Positions 27,750 to 36,370 of a stretch of 64,000 nucleotides of DNA are shown in pieces. Origin of the DNA: an uncultured Bacteroidales bacterium (GTDB lineage Bacteria > Bacteroidota > Bacteroidia > Bacteroidales > UBA932); assembly GCA_947253655.1 (NCBI GenBank), contig CAMYAE010000010.1, positions 10,634 through 74,633 on the forward strand, read 5' to 3'. Positions within the stretch are counted from its first letter, which is position 1; each line of letters starts with the position of its first letter. Both the position numbers and the translations under genes were made by a program. The notes beneath the pieces are model-generated. The model had not been told where the DNA came from and ran no database searches. It saw only the letters and a list, made by a program, of their open reading frames with translations.

Positions 27750-29015
27750 TTACTCCTCGTCTTCAAATTCAGCACGGAGGATTTTCATAACCTCCTCCAC
27801 AGTCTCGTCTTCCAAATCAGCCCTCTTGGCCACATCGGCAGGGGACAGTGCCAGGACACTCTTTGCAGTGTCACAGCCAATGGCGTTGAGCCTTTCTATA
27901 ACCCACTGGTCAATTTCATTGCTGAATTCGCTTAGGAGTACGTCCTCTTCCTCCTCATTTCCCTCATCCTGAGGTATTTCCCTCCAGACTTCAATCTCAC
28001 GTCCGACAAGCATTCCTGCAAGTCTGATATTGCAGCCGCCCTTGCCTATACCTTTCTTGACCTCTTCCGGCAGCATGAATACCTTGATTTTCTCGTTCTC
28101 ATTTTCTCCCATATCGATAGAAGAAATTTTTGCCGGACTTAGAGCCCTCTGGATAAGCAACGGCGTGTTGGATGTCCATTGCAATACGTCAATGTTCTCA
28201 TTTCTCAATTCACGCACTATGCCGATAATCCTGGAGCCTTTCACTCCGATACAAGCTCCTATAGGATCGATTCTGTCGTCATAAGACTCCACTGCGACCT
28301 TTGCCCTCTCGCCAGGCACCCTTACCACTTTCTTTATTGTAATAAGTCCGTCATAGATTTCCGGCACCTCCTGTTCGAACAGTTTGGTTAGGAACTCAGG
28401 GGTTGTTCTGGACAATACAATGTAAGGGGTCGTATTGTTTTTCATTTCCACGCTCTTGATAATGGCGCGGACGGAATCGTTCTTCTTGAAATGCTCTCCA
28501 GGAATCTGCTCCGATTTAGGCAGCCTTAGCTCGTTGCCATCCTCGTCCAGGATGAGAACCTCTTTTGACCATGTCTGGTAGACCTCTCCGGTGAAAATCT
28601 CTCCGACCCTTTCAATATATTTGTTGAACAGGTTGGCTTTCTCTATATCCATTATGCGTCCCTGAAGATTCTGGCGGATGTTCAATATGCCCCTGCGGCC
28701 GAAATCTTTCAGTTCGACCTTTTTAGTAAAGGTCTCGCCCAATTCATAGTCGTCCTCTCCGAGTTTCTTAAGCTCCTCAAGGGAAATCTCGGTATTCGGA
28801 TTTTCTACTTCTTCCACAACTGTAAGGTTCTGATAGATTTCGCAGTCGCCCTTGTCTACATTTATAATCACGTCGAAATTATCGGCGGAGCCGAAGGTCT
28901 TTGTCAATTGTGTAATGAACACATCTTTCAGAACTCCCATCATAACGGGACGGTCTATATGCTTTTCGTCCTTGAAAAGTGCAAACGCCGTCTTAAGATC
29001 CAATTTCTCTTCCAT
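27750..29015 (-). CDS. nusA: Transcription termination/antitermination factor NusA
   Basis: RNA-polymerase-bound elongation factor, 421 residues. An N-terminal polymerase-binding domain (about 1-130) is followed by an S1 domain (about 140-205, GEIFTGEVYQTWSKEV) and two KH domains (DRIDPIGACIGVKGSRI; GKGGCNIRLAGMLVGREIEV). A C-terminal HhH-like region (NAIGCDTAKSVLALSPADV) has an acidic tail. Size and domain order are normal for the phylum. It is the middle gene of rimP-nusA-infB, 25 bp after rimP. Confidence 0.97.
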   Translation of the reverse strand: MEEKLDLKTAFALFKDEKHIDRPVMMGVLKDVFITQLTKTFGSADNFDVIINVDKGDCEIYQNLTVVEEVENPNTEISLEELKKLGEDDYELGETFTKKVELKDFGRRGILNIRQNLQGRIMDIEKANLFNKYIERVGEIFTGEVYQTWSKEVLILDEDGNELRLPKSEQIPGEHFKKNDSVRAIIKSVEMKNNTTPYIVLSRTTPEFLTKLFEQEVPEIYDGLITIKKVVRVPGERAKVAVESYDDRIDPIGACIGVKGSRIIGIVRELRNENIDVLQWTSNTPLLIQRALSPAKISSIDMGENENEKIKVFMLPEEVKKGIGKGGCNIRLAGMLVGREIEVWREIPQDEGNEEEEDVLLSEFSNEIDQWVIERLNAIGCDTAKSVLALSPADVAKRADLEDETVEEVMKILRAEFEDEE

Positions 29016-29040
29016 TGCAGTTATTTTATCTTTATATTAT

Positions 29041-29508
29041 CTATTTGAATACAATATATGGCATTACCGAATTGATTTCAGTCATCGGGAATGTATCTTT
29101 ATGATTTACAGACACCTTCTTTTTTTTGCCTTCTACGGCTTCAGACGTTTCATATTCCAGACCTATACTGTCGGCATCAGCCTGCATCAGGCGTCCTATG
29201 ATTTTGCGGCCGCCCTTGAATTTCACCTCAACCATTGTCCCGACAGCCTTTACAAATTGTTTCAAGACCTTGAACGGCTGGTCAAGCCCCGCTGAAGTCA
29301 CTGTCAGCGAGTAGTCTTCTTTATCCTTGTCGAATAAGCCGATGAAAGCATTGTTGACAGCGATGCAGTCGTCCATGTCCACATTTCCGTCTTCGGACTC
29401 TATGGCAAGGGTTATGTCATTGTCTTTGCTTATATGAATATCCACAATAAAGCAGCCTCTGGCAATGACAGCGGCTTCAATCTCTTTTCTTATAAGAATT
29501 GCGTCCAT
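29041..29508 (-). CDS. rimP: Ribosome maturation factor RimP
   Basis: Small protein for 30S subunit maturation, 155 residues, in the usual position before nusA-infB. The N-terminal alpha/beta domain includes the conserved acidic stretch GNVDMDDCIAVNNAF and VTSAGLDQPFK; an SH3-like C-terminal domain (MVEVKFKGGRKIIGRL) follows. A near-ideal promoter lies upstream at 29564-29594. Confidence 0.93.
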   Translation of the reverse strand: MDAILIRKEIEAAVIARGCFIVDIHISKDNDITLAIESEDGNVDMDDCIAVNNAFIGLFDKDKEDYSLTVTSAGLDQPFKVLKQFVKAVGTMVEVKFKGGRKIIGRLMQADADSIGLEYETSEAVEGKKKKVSVNHKDTFPMTEINSVMPYIVFK

Positions 29509-29524
29509 ATCTCTTAAAAAACGA

Positions 29525-29551
29525 AGATAGGAGACTCTCCGTCCCCTATCT
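29525..29551 (-). promoter_or_regulatory. Hairpin in the rimP-nusA-infB leader
   Basis: AGATAGG at 29525-29531 and CCTATCT at 29545-29551 are perfect inverted arms around a 13-nt loop, 17 bp upstream of the rimP start and downstream of the promoter. It would fold in the operon's 5' leader. Function is unknown. Confidence 0.4.
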
Positions 29552-29563
29552 CTTTCACGACTA

Positions 29564-29594
29564 CAAAGATATGAATAATATGCGTAAAATCAAA
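29564..29594 (-). promoter_or_regulatory. Bacteroidetes-type promoter of rimP-nusA-infB
   Basis: Read on the minus strand, TTTG (29591-29594) is followed by a 19-bp spacer and TATCTTTG (29564-29571). This fits the TTTG-N19-TAnnTTTG primary-sigma pattern of Bacteroidetes exactly. The expected start of transcription is about 50 nt before rimP. Confidence 0.8.
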
Positions 29595-29684
29595 ACATGT
29601 ATTGATTTTGCCAAAATCCCTATCAATTATTTCCGTTTTTGAGTTAAATGTCGTTAATTTGTAAACTATTAAATTTATATACGT

Positions 29685-30686
29685 ATGGAATATACCGCGA
29701 GGCAGTTGGCACATGTCCTGAAAGGCACGGTAGAAGGTGATCCTCAGGCCAAAGTGACTGATTTTGCAAAGATTGAGCACGGAAAACCCGGAAAACTATG
29801 TTTTTACGCTAACCCGAAATATGAACAGTATGTATATACATGCAAGGCCAGCATTCTGCTTGTAAACAAAGATTTCAAACCAACAGCTCCGGTTACGCCG
29901 ACATTGGTCAGAGTTGACGATGCCTATTCGGCATTAGCGGAACTTTTGAAGCATGTTGCGACCCAGCGCAGGACGGACAAGCGTCACAGAGGATTTAGAT
30001 CTTCGTGGTTTCTCACGACCAAATTCGGGAAAAAAGTCTATCTCGGAAGTCATTCTTACGTCGGTCACCATGCCGAAGTGGGGGACTATACCAAAATTTA
30101 TGAAAATGTCTATGTGGGAGACAACACCAAGATAGGAAAGCGTTGCATCATCTATCCGGGAGTGTGTATATATCCCGGAATGGTAATAGGTGACAATGTG
30201 ATCATACATTCCAATGCCGTCATCGGTGCCGACGGTTTCGGAAATGCGCCTCAGGCCGACGGCACTTGGGAGAAGATAGAGCATCTCGGCAATGTGATAA
30301 TAGGTGACAATGTGGAAATAGGCGCCGGCACCACTATCGACAAGTCTGAAATGGAGTCCACTATTATCGGAAACGGAGTCAAGATTGACAACCTTTGCCA
30401 GATTGCCCATAATGTACAGATAGGGGACAATACCGTAATGGCGGCACAATGCGGGATAGCCGGTTCAACCAAAATCGGGAAGAACTGCATTATAGCCGGA
30501 CAGGTCGGGATAGCCGGACATTTGGTCATTGCCGACAATACCAAAATCGGGGCGCAGGCCGGTGTGATCGGAAATGTCAGAAAATCGGGAGAGGCGCTTC
30601 TCGGCTCGCCTGCCATTCCTATTAAGACTTATATGAGAAGCTACGCTATGTTCAAGCAGCAAGGCGAGGCATCGAACGGAAAATAA
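29685..30686 (+). CDS. lpxD: UDP-3-O-acylglucosamine N-acyltransferase
   Basis: Adds the N-linked hydroxyacyl chain in lipid A synthesis. The 333-residue protein has an N-terminal uridine-binding domain (about 1-100) and then a left-handed beta-helix of hexapeptide repeats (VGDYTKIYENVYVGDNTKIG onward). The segment KIDNLCQIAHNVQIG contains the catalytic His expected in the LpxD family. First gene of an lpxD-lpxC-lpxA cluster, divergent from rimP. Confidence 0.95.
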   Translation: MEYTARQLAHVLKGTVEGDPQAKVTDFAKIEHGKPGKLCFYANPKYEQYVYTCKASILLVNKDFKPTAPVTPTLVRVDDAYSALAELLKHVATQRRTDKRHRGFRSSWFLTTKFGKKVYLGSHSYVGHHAEVGDYTKIYENVYVGDNTKIGKRCIIYPGVCIYPGMVIGDNVIIHSNAVIGADGFGNAPQADGTWEKIEHLGNVIIGDNVEIGAGTTIDKSEMESTIIGNGVKIDNLCQIAHNVQIGDNTVMAAQCGIAGSTKIGKNCIIAGQVGIAGHLVIADNTKIGAQAGVIGNVRKSGEALLGSPAIPIKTYMRSYAMFKQQGEASNGK

Positions 30687-30697
30687 AATATTTTTAT

Positions 30698-30705
30698 TAT
30701 CTTTG
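30698..30705 (+). promoter_or_regulatory. Possible -7 element upstream of lpxC
   Basis: TATCTTTG matches the Bacteroidetes -7 consensus, 31 bp before the lpxC ATG. No TTTG or TTG is found 19-21 bp upstream, so an internal promoter here is only tentative. Confidence 0.4.
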
Positions 30706-30736
30706 CCGACCATTAATAATCAAAGACATTATATAA

Positions 30737-31639
30737 ATGTATCAGCATACAGTATATAATACATACGAATTCGAGGGCAAAGGTCTTCATACAGGCTTGA
30801 TGTCAAAAGTCAGGATAAAGCCGGCTTCTGAAGATACGGGTCTTACATTTATAAGGACGGACCTTGACGGAGTTGTTATCGAGGCACTCGCAGAGAATGT
30901 CACCAATACGGCAAGGAGCACTACCATTTCAAAAAACGGGGCGGAAGTCCATACAATAGAGCATATAGTATCTGCACTTACCGGAATGGGAGTGGATAAT
31001 GCCATAATTGAAATAGATAATTGCGAGGTCCCTATTCTTGACGGCAGTGCGAGCTATTATGTCAAGGCTATTGCCAAGGACGGCATAAGGCAGCAGAAGG
31101 CAGAGAGAAAGTATATCAATATATCTGAGCCGATTGAAATCAAGGATGAGAAATCCGGGTCCTATGTGCGGATAGAGCCGGCAGACAGACCTTCAATTGA
31201 TGTTACTATAGATTTCGGCTCCAAAGTCCTCGGCGTGCAGACGGCTCATTGGGATGAAAGCGTGGATTATGCAACCCAAGTGGGCGTATGCCGTACCTTT
31301 GTGTTTTTTCATGAAATCGAATACCTTTTCTCAAACAATATGATCAAGGGCGGAGATGTGGACAATGCGATTGTAATTGTCGAGCATCCTGTCTCTCAGG
31401 AGCAGTTGGAAAGAATGTCCAAGTTGTTCAACCGCAACGCTCTCTGTATAGAAAAAGGTTATCTTAACAATCTTGAATTATATTTCCCAAATGAATGCGG
31501 GAGGCATAAGCTTCTGGATATGATAGGGGATATGCGTCTTGTCGGCGGATACCTCAACGCGAAAATCACCGCTTTCAAGCCGGGACATACCATAAACACC
31601 AATGCTGCAAAGGCTGTACGAAGAGCCTTTGCGATTTAA
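30737..31639 (+). CDS. lpxC: UDP-3-O-acyl-N-acetylglucosamine deacetylase, not fused to FabZ
   Basis: Zinc amidase for the committed step of lipid A synthesis. By motif and spacing, Glu75-His76 (HTIEH), His257 and Asp261 (GRHKLLD) and His284 (KPGH) correspond to E. coli Glu78-His79, His238, Asp242 and His265. The protein stops at residue 300. In Bacteroides and many relatives this gene is a fusion of about 460 residues with a FabZ dehydratase domain at the C-terminus. Here the stop is followed 11 bp later by lpxA, so the FabZ half is absent, not frameshifted. Confidence 0.95.
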   Translation: MYQHTVYNTYEFEGKGLHTGLMSKVRIKPASEDTGLTFIRTDLDGVVIEALAENVTNTARSTTISKNGAEVHTIEHIVSALTGMGVDNAIIEIDNCEVPILDGSASYYVKAIAKDGIRQQKAERKYINISEPIEIKDEKSGSYVRIEPADRPSIDVTIDFGSKVLGVQTAHWDESVDYATQVGVCRTFVFFHEIEYLFSNNMIKGGDVDNAIVIVEHPVSQEQLERMSKLFNRNALCIEKGYLNNLELYFPNECGRHKLLDMIGDMRLVGGYLNAKITAFKPGHTINTNAAKAVRRAFAI

Positions 31640-31650
31640 TTTTATTGTAT

Positions 31651-32463
31651 ATGATTACTATTCACCCACTTGCTACTGTTAGCCCTAAAGCTAAAATAGG
31701 CGATAATGTAGAAATTGGACCTTATGCTTTTGTAGATGACGATGTGGAAATAGGCGAGGGGTGCAAAATCCTGCCACATGCCGTTATATTCAAATATGTG
31801 AAAATCGGGAAGAATTGCGAAATCTTTCCGGGAGCCGTAATCGGAGCGATTCCCCAGGATTTGAAATTCGAGGGTGAGGTGACCTATGTGGAAATAGGCG
31901 ATAATGTGACAATCCGCGAATGCGCTACTATCAATAGAGGTACCAAGGCCAGCGGAAAGGGCGTTACCAAGATTGGCAGCGACACCCTTATAATGTCTTA
32001 TGTGCATGTGGCTCATGACTGTCATGTCGGCAAGCATTGCATACTTGTAAGTTATGTGGGAATAGCAGGGGAGACGGACGTCGATGATTGGGTAATTCTC
32101 GGCGGAGGAGCGATGGCACACCAGTTTTCAAGAATCGGTTCCCATGCAATGGTCGGCGGCGGGTCAAAGATCAATAAGGACATTCCGCCTTACATCCTTT
32201 GCGGGAGAGATCCTATATGTTATGCCGGAGTTAATATCGTAGGCCTTAGAAGAAGAGGCTTCTCGTCCGATGTCATAAGGAATATAAAAGATATATACGA
32301 TACAATCTATTTTCAGGGATATAATATCACGGACGGCTGCTCCAAGGTTGAAGCCGGTTTCCCTCAGTCTGAGGAAAGAGATAATATTCTTAATTTCATC
32401 AGAGGCTCAAAACGCGGGATAATCAGAGGCAACGAAGCAAATGAAAAGGGTGCTATAGAATAG
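31651..32463 (+). CDS. lpxA: UDP-N-acetylglucosamine O-acyltransferase
   Basis: First acyltransferase of lipid A synthesis, 270 residues. Left-handed beta-helix hexapeptide repeats start at MITIHPLATVSPKAKIGDN. His122 in VHVAHDCHVG corresponds to catalytic His125 of E. coli, and the helical C-terminal domain is present. The ATG at 31651 is preferred over an in-frame TTG at 31645. The stop codon TAG shares its last base with the GTG start of the next gene. Confidence 0.95.
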   Translation: MITIHPLATVSPKAKIGDNVEIGPYAFVDDDVEIGEGCKILPHAVIFKYVKIGKNCEIFPGAVIGAIPQDLKFEGEVTYVEIGDNVTIRECATINRGTKASGKGVTKIGSDTLIMSYVHVAHDCHVGKHCILVSYVGIAGETDVDDWVILGGGAMAHQFSRIGSHAMVGGGSKINKDIPPYILCGRDPICYAGVNIVGLRRRGFSSDVIRNIKDIYDTIYFQGYNITDGCSKVEAGFPQSEERDNILNFIRGSKRGIIRGNEANEKGAIE

Positions 32464-33113
32464 TGCTCCTCTCTACCGCATATTTCCCTCCGGTATCATG
32501 GTTTGCCGCTATGGCAAAGGATTTCACCTTGTCACCGGACAAGGCTGTTCCTGCCGTTGTATACATAGAGGCTTGTGAAAATTACCAGAAGCAGTCGTAC
32601 CGGAACAGGTGCAGGTTTTTTTCGGCGAACGGGGCGGAAAATCTAAATGTGCCGGTGGTGCATGAAAACGGTACTTTCAAATGGCCTATTACCCGAATAA
32701 AAGTGGACTATTCCGTGCCATGGATTCACAAGACCGAGCGGGCTCTAACTTCTGCATACGACTCCTCCCCGTTTTTTGAATATTACAAGGATTCTATATT
32801 TGAGATTCTCGAATCCAAGCCGGAATATCTATGGGATCTTAATATGAGGCTGATAAAATTGATTGCCGGCAAAATCGGTATCGCCGTAGATCTAAGACCC
32901 ACAGAAACTTATGAGCCTGAAGGCTCCGGGCTGTATGGGAAAGATCTCCGTAATGCCATTCATCCAAAGAGAGCGAACACTGTGCTTTCGGAACTGAAAT
33001 TGGAAAAGCCGTATTACCAGGTCTTTTCCGGGAAATACGGCTTTATTCAAGATTTGTCCGTAATAGACCTTCTTTTCTGCGAAGGTCCCGATTCTATATC
33101 TTTCTTAAAGTGA
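32463..33113 (+). CDS. WbqC-like family protein
   Basis: A 216-residue protein resembling the WbqC family, which is often found with O-antigen or sugar-modification genes. Typical marks are the N-terminal STAYFPPVSWF, the central ENYQKQSYRNRC followed by LNVPVVH, and WIHKTERALTSAY. The start codon is GTG and overlaps lpxA by one base (TAGTG), so it is probably coupled to lipid A genes. The biochemical role is not established. Its TGA is directly adjacent to the convergent porin stop, with no intergenic base. Confidence 0.8.
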   Translation: MLLSTAYFPPVSWFAAMAKDFTLSPDKAVPAVVYIEACENYQKQSYRNRCRFFSANGAENLNVPVVHENGTFKWPITRIKVDYSVPWIHKTERALTSAYDSSPFFEYYKDSIFEILESKPEYLWDLNMRLIKLIAGKIGIAVDLRPTETYEPEGSGLYGKDLRNAIHPKRANTVLSELKLEKPYYQVFSGKYGFIQDLSVIDLLFCEGPDSISFLK

Positions 33114-34742
33114 TCAGAATCTCCATCCTAATGTCATAACAATGTCCACAAGGTGGGATTTTACCAACACTTCAGGTGATGCGGTGTCCTTTATATAATT
33201 GCCGTAAGGGTAGAAGTATTCGTTCGCCTTTATCATATATCTGCCAGTAAGATCGCAGAAGAACGACTCCTTTGAACTATAGCCGAAGCCTGCGGCAAAT
33301 GAATGTGAATAAGCCTTAGGAACTTTCTTCACTCCGTCCTCCATATATCTTTCGGCAGGTGTGTAAAGATTGTAGCCGGCTCTTAGTGCAAATTCCGGAG
33401 TGACTTTGAACTCTCCGCCGAGTCTCAGCATATGCGAGATCCCGTAACTGTCTTTAATTGCATTGTTCACATCGGCGAAATTGTCGGAATAGTTGTAGTC
33501 GCTTTCCTTGAATTTCATCAAACTGTAATCGCTCATTTCGTAGTCGGCGCTTATCAGACCTCTGCTGAAAGTGTATGCAGCTCCGAGATTGAGCCTGAAA
33601 GGTGAAATAAGCCGGTATTCATAGGTGCCCTCCGTGCTCTTTGCCTGGCTGTCAAAATTCGAATTGCTGAAATGTGTGTCTCCGGCGCACTGATAGGTTT
33701 CCCTGATGAAAGTTGAAGTCGGTGTCTGGATTGCTCCTCCGAAACGCAGCCCTTGAACCGGCACGAAAATAAAACCGAACTTCCCGTATGCTCCACTGCC
33801 GTTCATCCTGATTGTCTGTCGGAAGCGGAAATCGCTGAACCTGACCTTGACGGGACCTCCGTTCTGTTCGAATTCTATATCGAAATTAGGATTGTTGAGG
33901 TCTGCTGCTTCCTTATAATATGAGGCAAAGTCAGAAGAAATCGTAATTATTCCCAGATTGGCACCTATGTAGAACATATCGGAGAAATTGAATCCTACAT
34001 TGAACGACATATCGTATTTTGAGCCGCTGCGGTCCCTGCCGTATCTCTGATCCAGCATGCCTGCTGTCTCGATTTTGTTGCCGCTATATATTTTTTCTGT
34101 CGTTCCCACGTATTGGGTATTCGAGCCTCCGAATGTGGCTATCATGCCGGATTTGTAACCGACTATGGCGTCCCAGGTGTATGGATATACGGAATTGATA
34201 TAGTCAGCCTTGTCGAGTATTGCCGCGTCAAGCCCTTTGTCGCTGGCGTAAGCTGCAAGTTCGCCCAAAAACGAAGTCTTGTCGGTGCTTCCGCCGGCAA
34301 CCATATTATCCATATAATAGTTGCTGGCATTGCCCACAAAGCCGAAGGTAATGTTTTTCAGACCTCCATTCCTCTTTGTGTCAAAATTGAGGACGGCTCC
34401 GAAATTCGGCATTATGAAATTCGTCTTGCTGTTTTTTATTGCAGGATCATAAGCCCCGTTTGCGGAGGGGTTGCCGTTGTATTGTGAGCTGCTTGTTATT
34501 ATGCTTATCCCCGGAGTTATAGTGAATTGGGTAAAGTTATTGACGGCAGAGCCTGCCGGATTCAGTCCGATAGACCCCAAATCACCTCCCAATGCAGTCA
34601 CGGCATTTCCCAAACCAATGCTTCTGGCAGTGCCGTAATAATTGTTGTTGCTTAACCTGAAAGCATCGGAAGAGTTTTGGGCAAAAGCGCTAACGGAGAA
34701 TATAGTAGCCGCCAACGCAGTAACTGTAATTATCTTGTTCAT
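33114..34742 (-). CDS. FadL/OmpP1-family outer-membrane protein
   Basis: A 542-residue outer-membrane barrel protein of the FadL/TodX/OmpP1 type, which moves hydrophobic compounds across the outer membrane. The signal peptide ends SVSAFAQ. The N-terminal region has the FadL-like hatch pattern (ARSIGLGNAVTALGGDLGSI, LNPAGSA), and later barrel strands end VDIVMTLGWRF with a terminal Phe. It lies 48 bp after the Trp/Tyr/Ser-rich lipoprotein gene on the same strand. Substrate unknown. Confidence 0.83.
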   Translation of the reverse strand: MNKIITVTALAATIFSVSAFAQNSSDAFRLSNNNYYGTARSIGLGNAVTALGGDLGSIGLNPAGSAVNNFTQFTITPGISIITSSSQYNGNPSANGAYDPAIKNSKTNFIMPNFGAVLNFDTKRNGGLKNITFGFVGNASNYYMDNMVAGGSTDKTSFLGELAAYASDKGLDAAILDKADYINSVYPYTWDAIVGYKSGMIATFGGSNTQYVGTTEKIYSGNKIETAGMLDQRYGRDRSGSKYDMSFNVGFNFSDMFYIGANLGIITISSDFASYYKEAADLNNPNFDIEFEQNGGPVKVRFSDFRFRQTIRMNGSGAYGKFGFIFVPVQGLRFGGAIQTPTSTFIRETYQCAGDTHFSNSNFDSQAKSTEGTYEYRLISPFRLNLGAAYTFSRGLISADYEMSDYSLMKFKESDYNYSDNFADVNNAIKDSYGISHMLRLGGEFKVTPEFALRAGYNLYTPAERYMEDGVKKVPKAYSHSFAAGFGYSSKESFFCDLTGRYMIKANEYFYPYGNYIKDTASPEVLVKSHLVDIVMTLGWRF

Positions 34743-34790
34743 TTCAATAATTTTCTTGTTTTTGTAAACGGTAATTGTGCCTGGTTCAGG

Positions 34791-36218
34791 TTACCTTCTG
34801 TATCCGCCACCGGAGCTTCCACCGGAACGGGAGTATCCGCCACCGGAGCTTGAAGACGAACCTCCTCCGTAGCTCCCGCCACTGCTCCTGCTATAGCTTC
34901 CGGAAGAGGAGCTGCTCGATGATGATGACGAGCTTGATGAACTCCTGTAACTTCCCCCACTGCTCCTGCTATAGCCTCCTGATGATGAGCCGCCTCCGCT
35001 GTAACTTCCGCCGCTACTCCTCCTATAACTTCCGGACGAACTTGATGAACTACCGTAGCTACCTGATGAACTTGATCTGCTATAGCTACCGGAACCTCTT
35101 GAGTATCCGGACGATGAACCGCTTGATGATGACGGCCTGCGGTAGGAAGCAGAGCTGTTGCTTCTCTGGTAGCTGTCGCTGTAACTGCCTCTGCTCCTTG
35201 AAGTAGAGCTGCCGCTTGACGGGCTTCTGCGGACAGTCGTATTGCCCGAAGATCTGCTATATGAGCTACCTGTCGAATTGCGGACGCTGCCGCTTCGGCT
35301 GACATTTTGTCCTGGAGCCCTTCTTACTGTTGAGGTACCTGTTCTGTCTGTCAATGTGGCAGATGTTCTTGAGGCAGTTCCTCCTGCCACCCTCCTGTAT
35401 GATGTCTGTCCTCCCTGGCGATATGCCGGATTGGTGCTTAGCCTGCTGTTGCCGCCGGATCTGCGTACCGTAGAACTGTATGAGCCCATAAGATCTCCCC
35501 TGGAACTCCTTGTGACGGCATCGCGTGAACCCCAGCTTCTGCCATATCCCAAATCTTCTCTTGTCCCGGAGTAGCCTCTGTAATATCCTCCATACCAAGG
35601 GTCATAGCAGCCGTAATACCCGTCCCACCAAGGATTATAGTAGCCGTAATATCCTCCGTAATATCCTCTGTAGTAGCCACCCCAGTAGCCGGGACCGTAC
35701 CATGAGTCGTAATACCATGGGTAATAGCCCCATGAGCCATAGTACCATGGATCCCAACGCCAGTCGTAGTATCTCCATGGGCTGTATATGCCGGAATAAT
35801 ACCAAGGACTTCCCCAATACCATGAATCATAATACCATGGGTCCGACCAGATACTTGAATATCCCCATGAGGCATACGGGGCAAAGCCTAAATACAGGTC
35901 AATAGACGGGTTGGTGTCATAGACCGTAACTGTGGTGTTATTGCCGCTGTTGAATTTGAGTTGCACAGACCTGTTGTCCGGAACGATAATAGTATCCCGG
36001 CCGGAATCGTTGAAAAGATAGATTTCGGATTGTTTGGTCTGATTTACAAGTGCCTGCAATTCTTCGTCGGAGACTGCAGCCACTGTTGTATTTCCGGTCT
36101 TAGGTCTATAGTAGATTCCGTCCTGATATTGCTGTCCGGATGAAGCGAACTGTGCGGATGAACCGCACGCAGAGACCGCAAGCAATGCCGTCAGCCAAAG
36201 AGTGATGTTCGTTTTCAT
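34791..36218 (-). CDS. Trp/Tyr-repeat and Ser/Gly-rich lipoprotein, function unknown
   Basis: I do not recognise a functional family. The ATG at 36218 gives 475 residues starting MKTNITLWLTALLAVSAC, a lipoprotein signal, with GGAGA upstream. The longer in-frame start at 36389 would put an unrelated Ile/Phe-rich stretch before it. After a short globular part (DEELQALVNQTKQSEIYLFN), residues about 130-240 are dominated by Trp, Tyr, Gly and Asp (SPWYYSGIY, DPWYYGSWGYYPWYYDSWY). The last 200 or so residues are Ser/Gly/Arg/Tyr low complexity, including a run of 14 serines, ending GGGYRR. Such composition suggests a surface-exposed, perhaps adhesive or glycosylated protein; that is inference. Other long frames across this DNA are by-products of the repeats. 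Confidence 0.7.
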   Translation of the reverse strand: MKTNITLWLTALLAVSACGSSAQFASSGQQYQDGIYYRPKTGNTTVAAVSDEELQALVNQTKQSEIYLFNDSGRDTIIVPDNRSVQLKFNSGNNTTVTVYDTNPSIDLYLGFAPYASWGYSSIWSDPWYYDSWYWGSPWYYSGIYSPWRYYDWRWDPWYYGSWGYYPWYYDSWYGPGYWGGYYRGYYGGYYGYYNPWWDGYYGCYDPWYGGYYRGYSGTREDLGYGRSWGSRDAVTRSSRGDLMGSYSSTVRRSGGNSRLSTNPAYRQGGQTSYRRVAGGTASRTSATLTDRTGTSTVRRAPGQNVSRSGSVRNSTGSSYSRSSGNTTVRRSPSSGSSTSRSRGSYSDSYQRSNSSASYRRPSSSSGSSSGYSRGSGSYSRSSSSGSYGSSSSSSGSYRRSSGGSYSGGGSSSGGYSRSSGGSYRSSSSSSSSSSSSSSGSYSRSSGGSYGGGSSSSSGGGYSRSGGSSGGGYRR

Positions 36219-36370
36219 AATTGAATCTCCTATAATAAAATTAATAATAATTCGTATATTTGTCTGCCGCTTTATGCGGCTAAATAGGTCAAAATGCAAT
36301 ATTCGTACCTTATTATTATATACAAGGATAAAAATAATATTTATTAAAAACAAAAATACGAATCTTAAAT

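Noticed and set aside
34739..35305. 188-residue Ala/His-rich frame on the minus strand
   Set aside because: It overlaps the Ser/Gly tail of the lipoprotein in another frame. The tail's TCN/GGN repeats keep all frames open, and it has no start context or recognisable domain.
35438..35884. 148-residue Gly/His/Ile-rich frame on the minus strand
   Set aside because: Alternative frame of the Trp/Tyr repeat region of the lipoprotein; the main frame has the signal peptide and lipobox.
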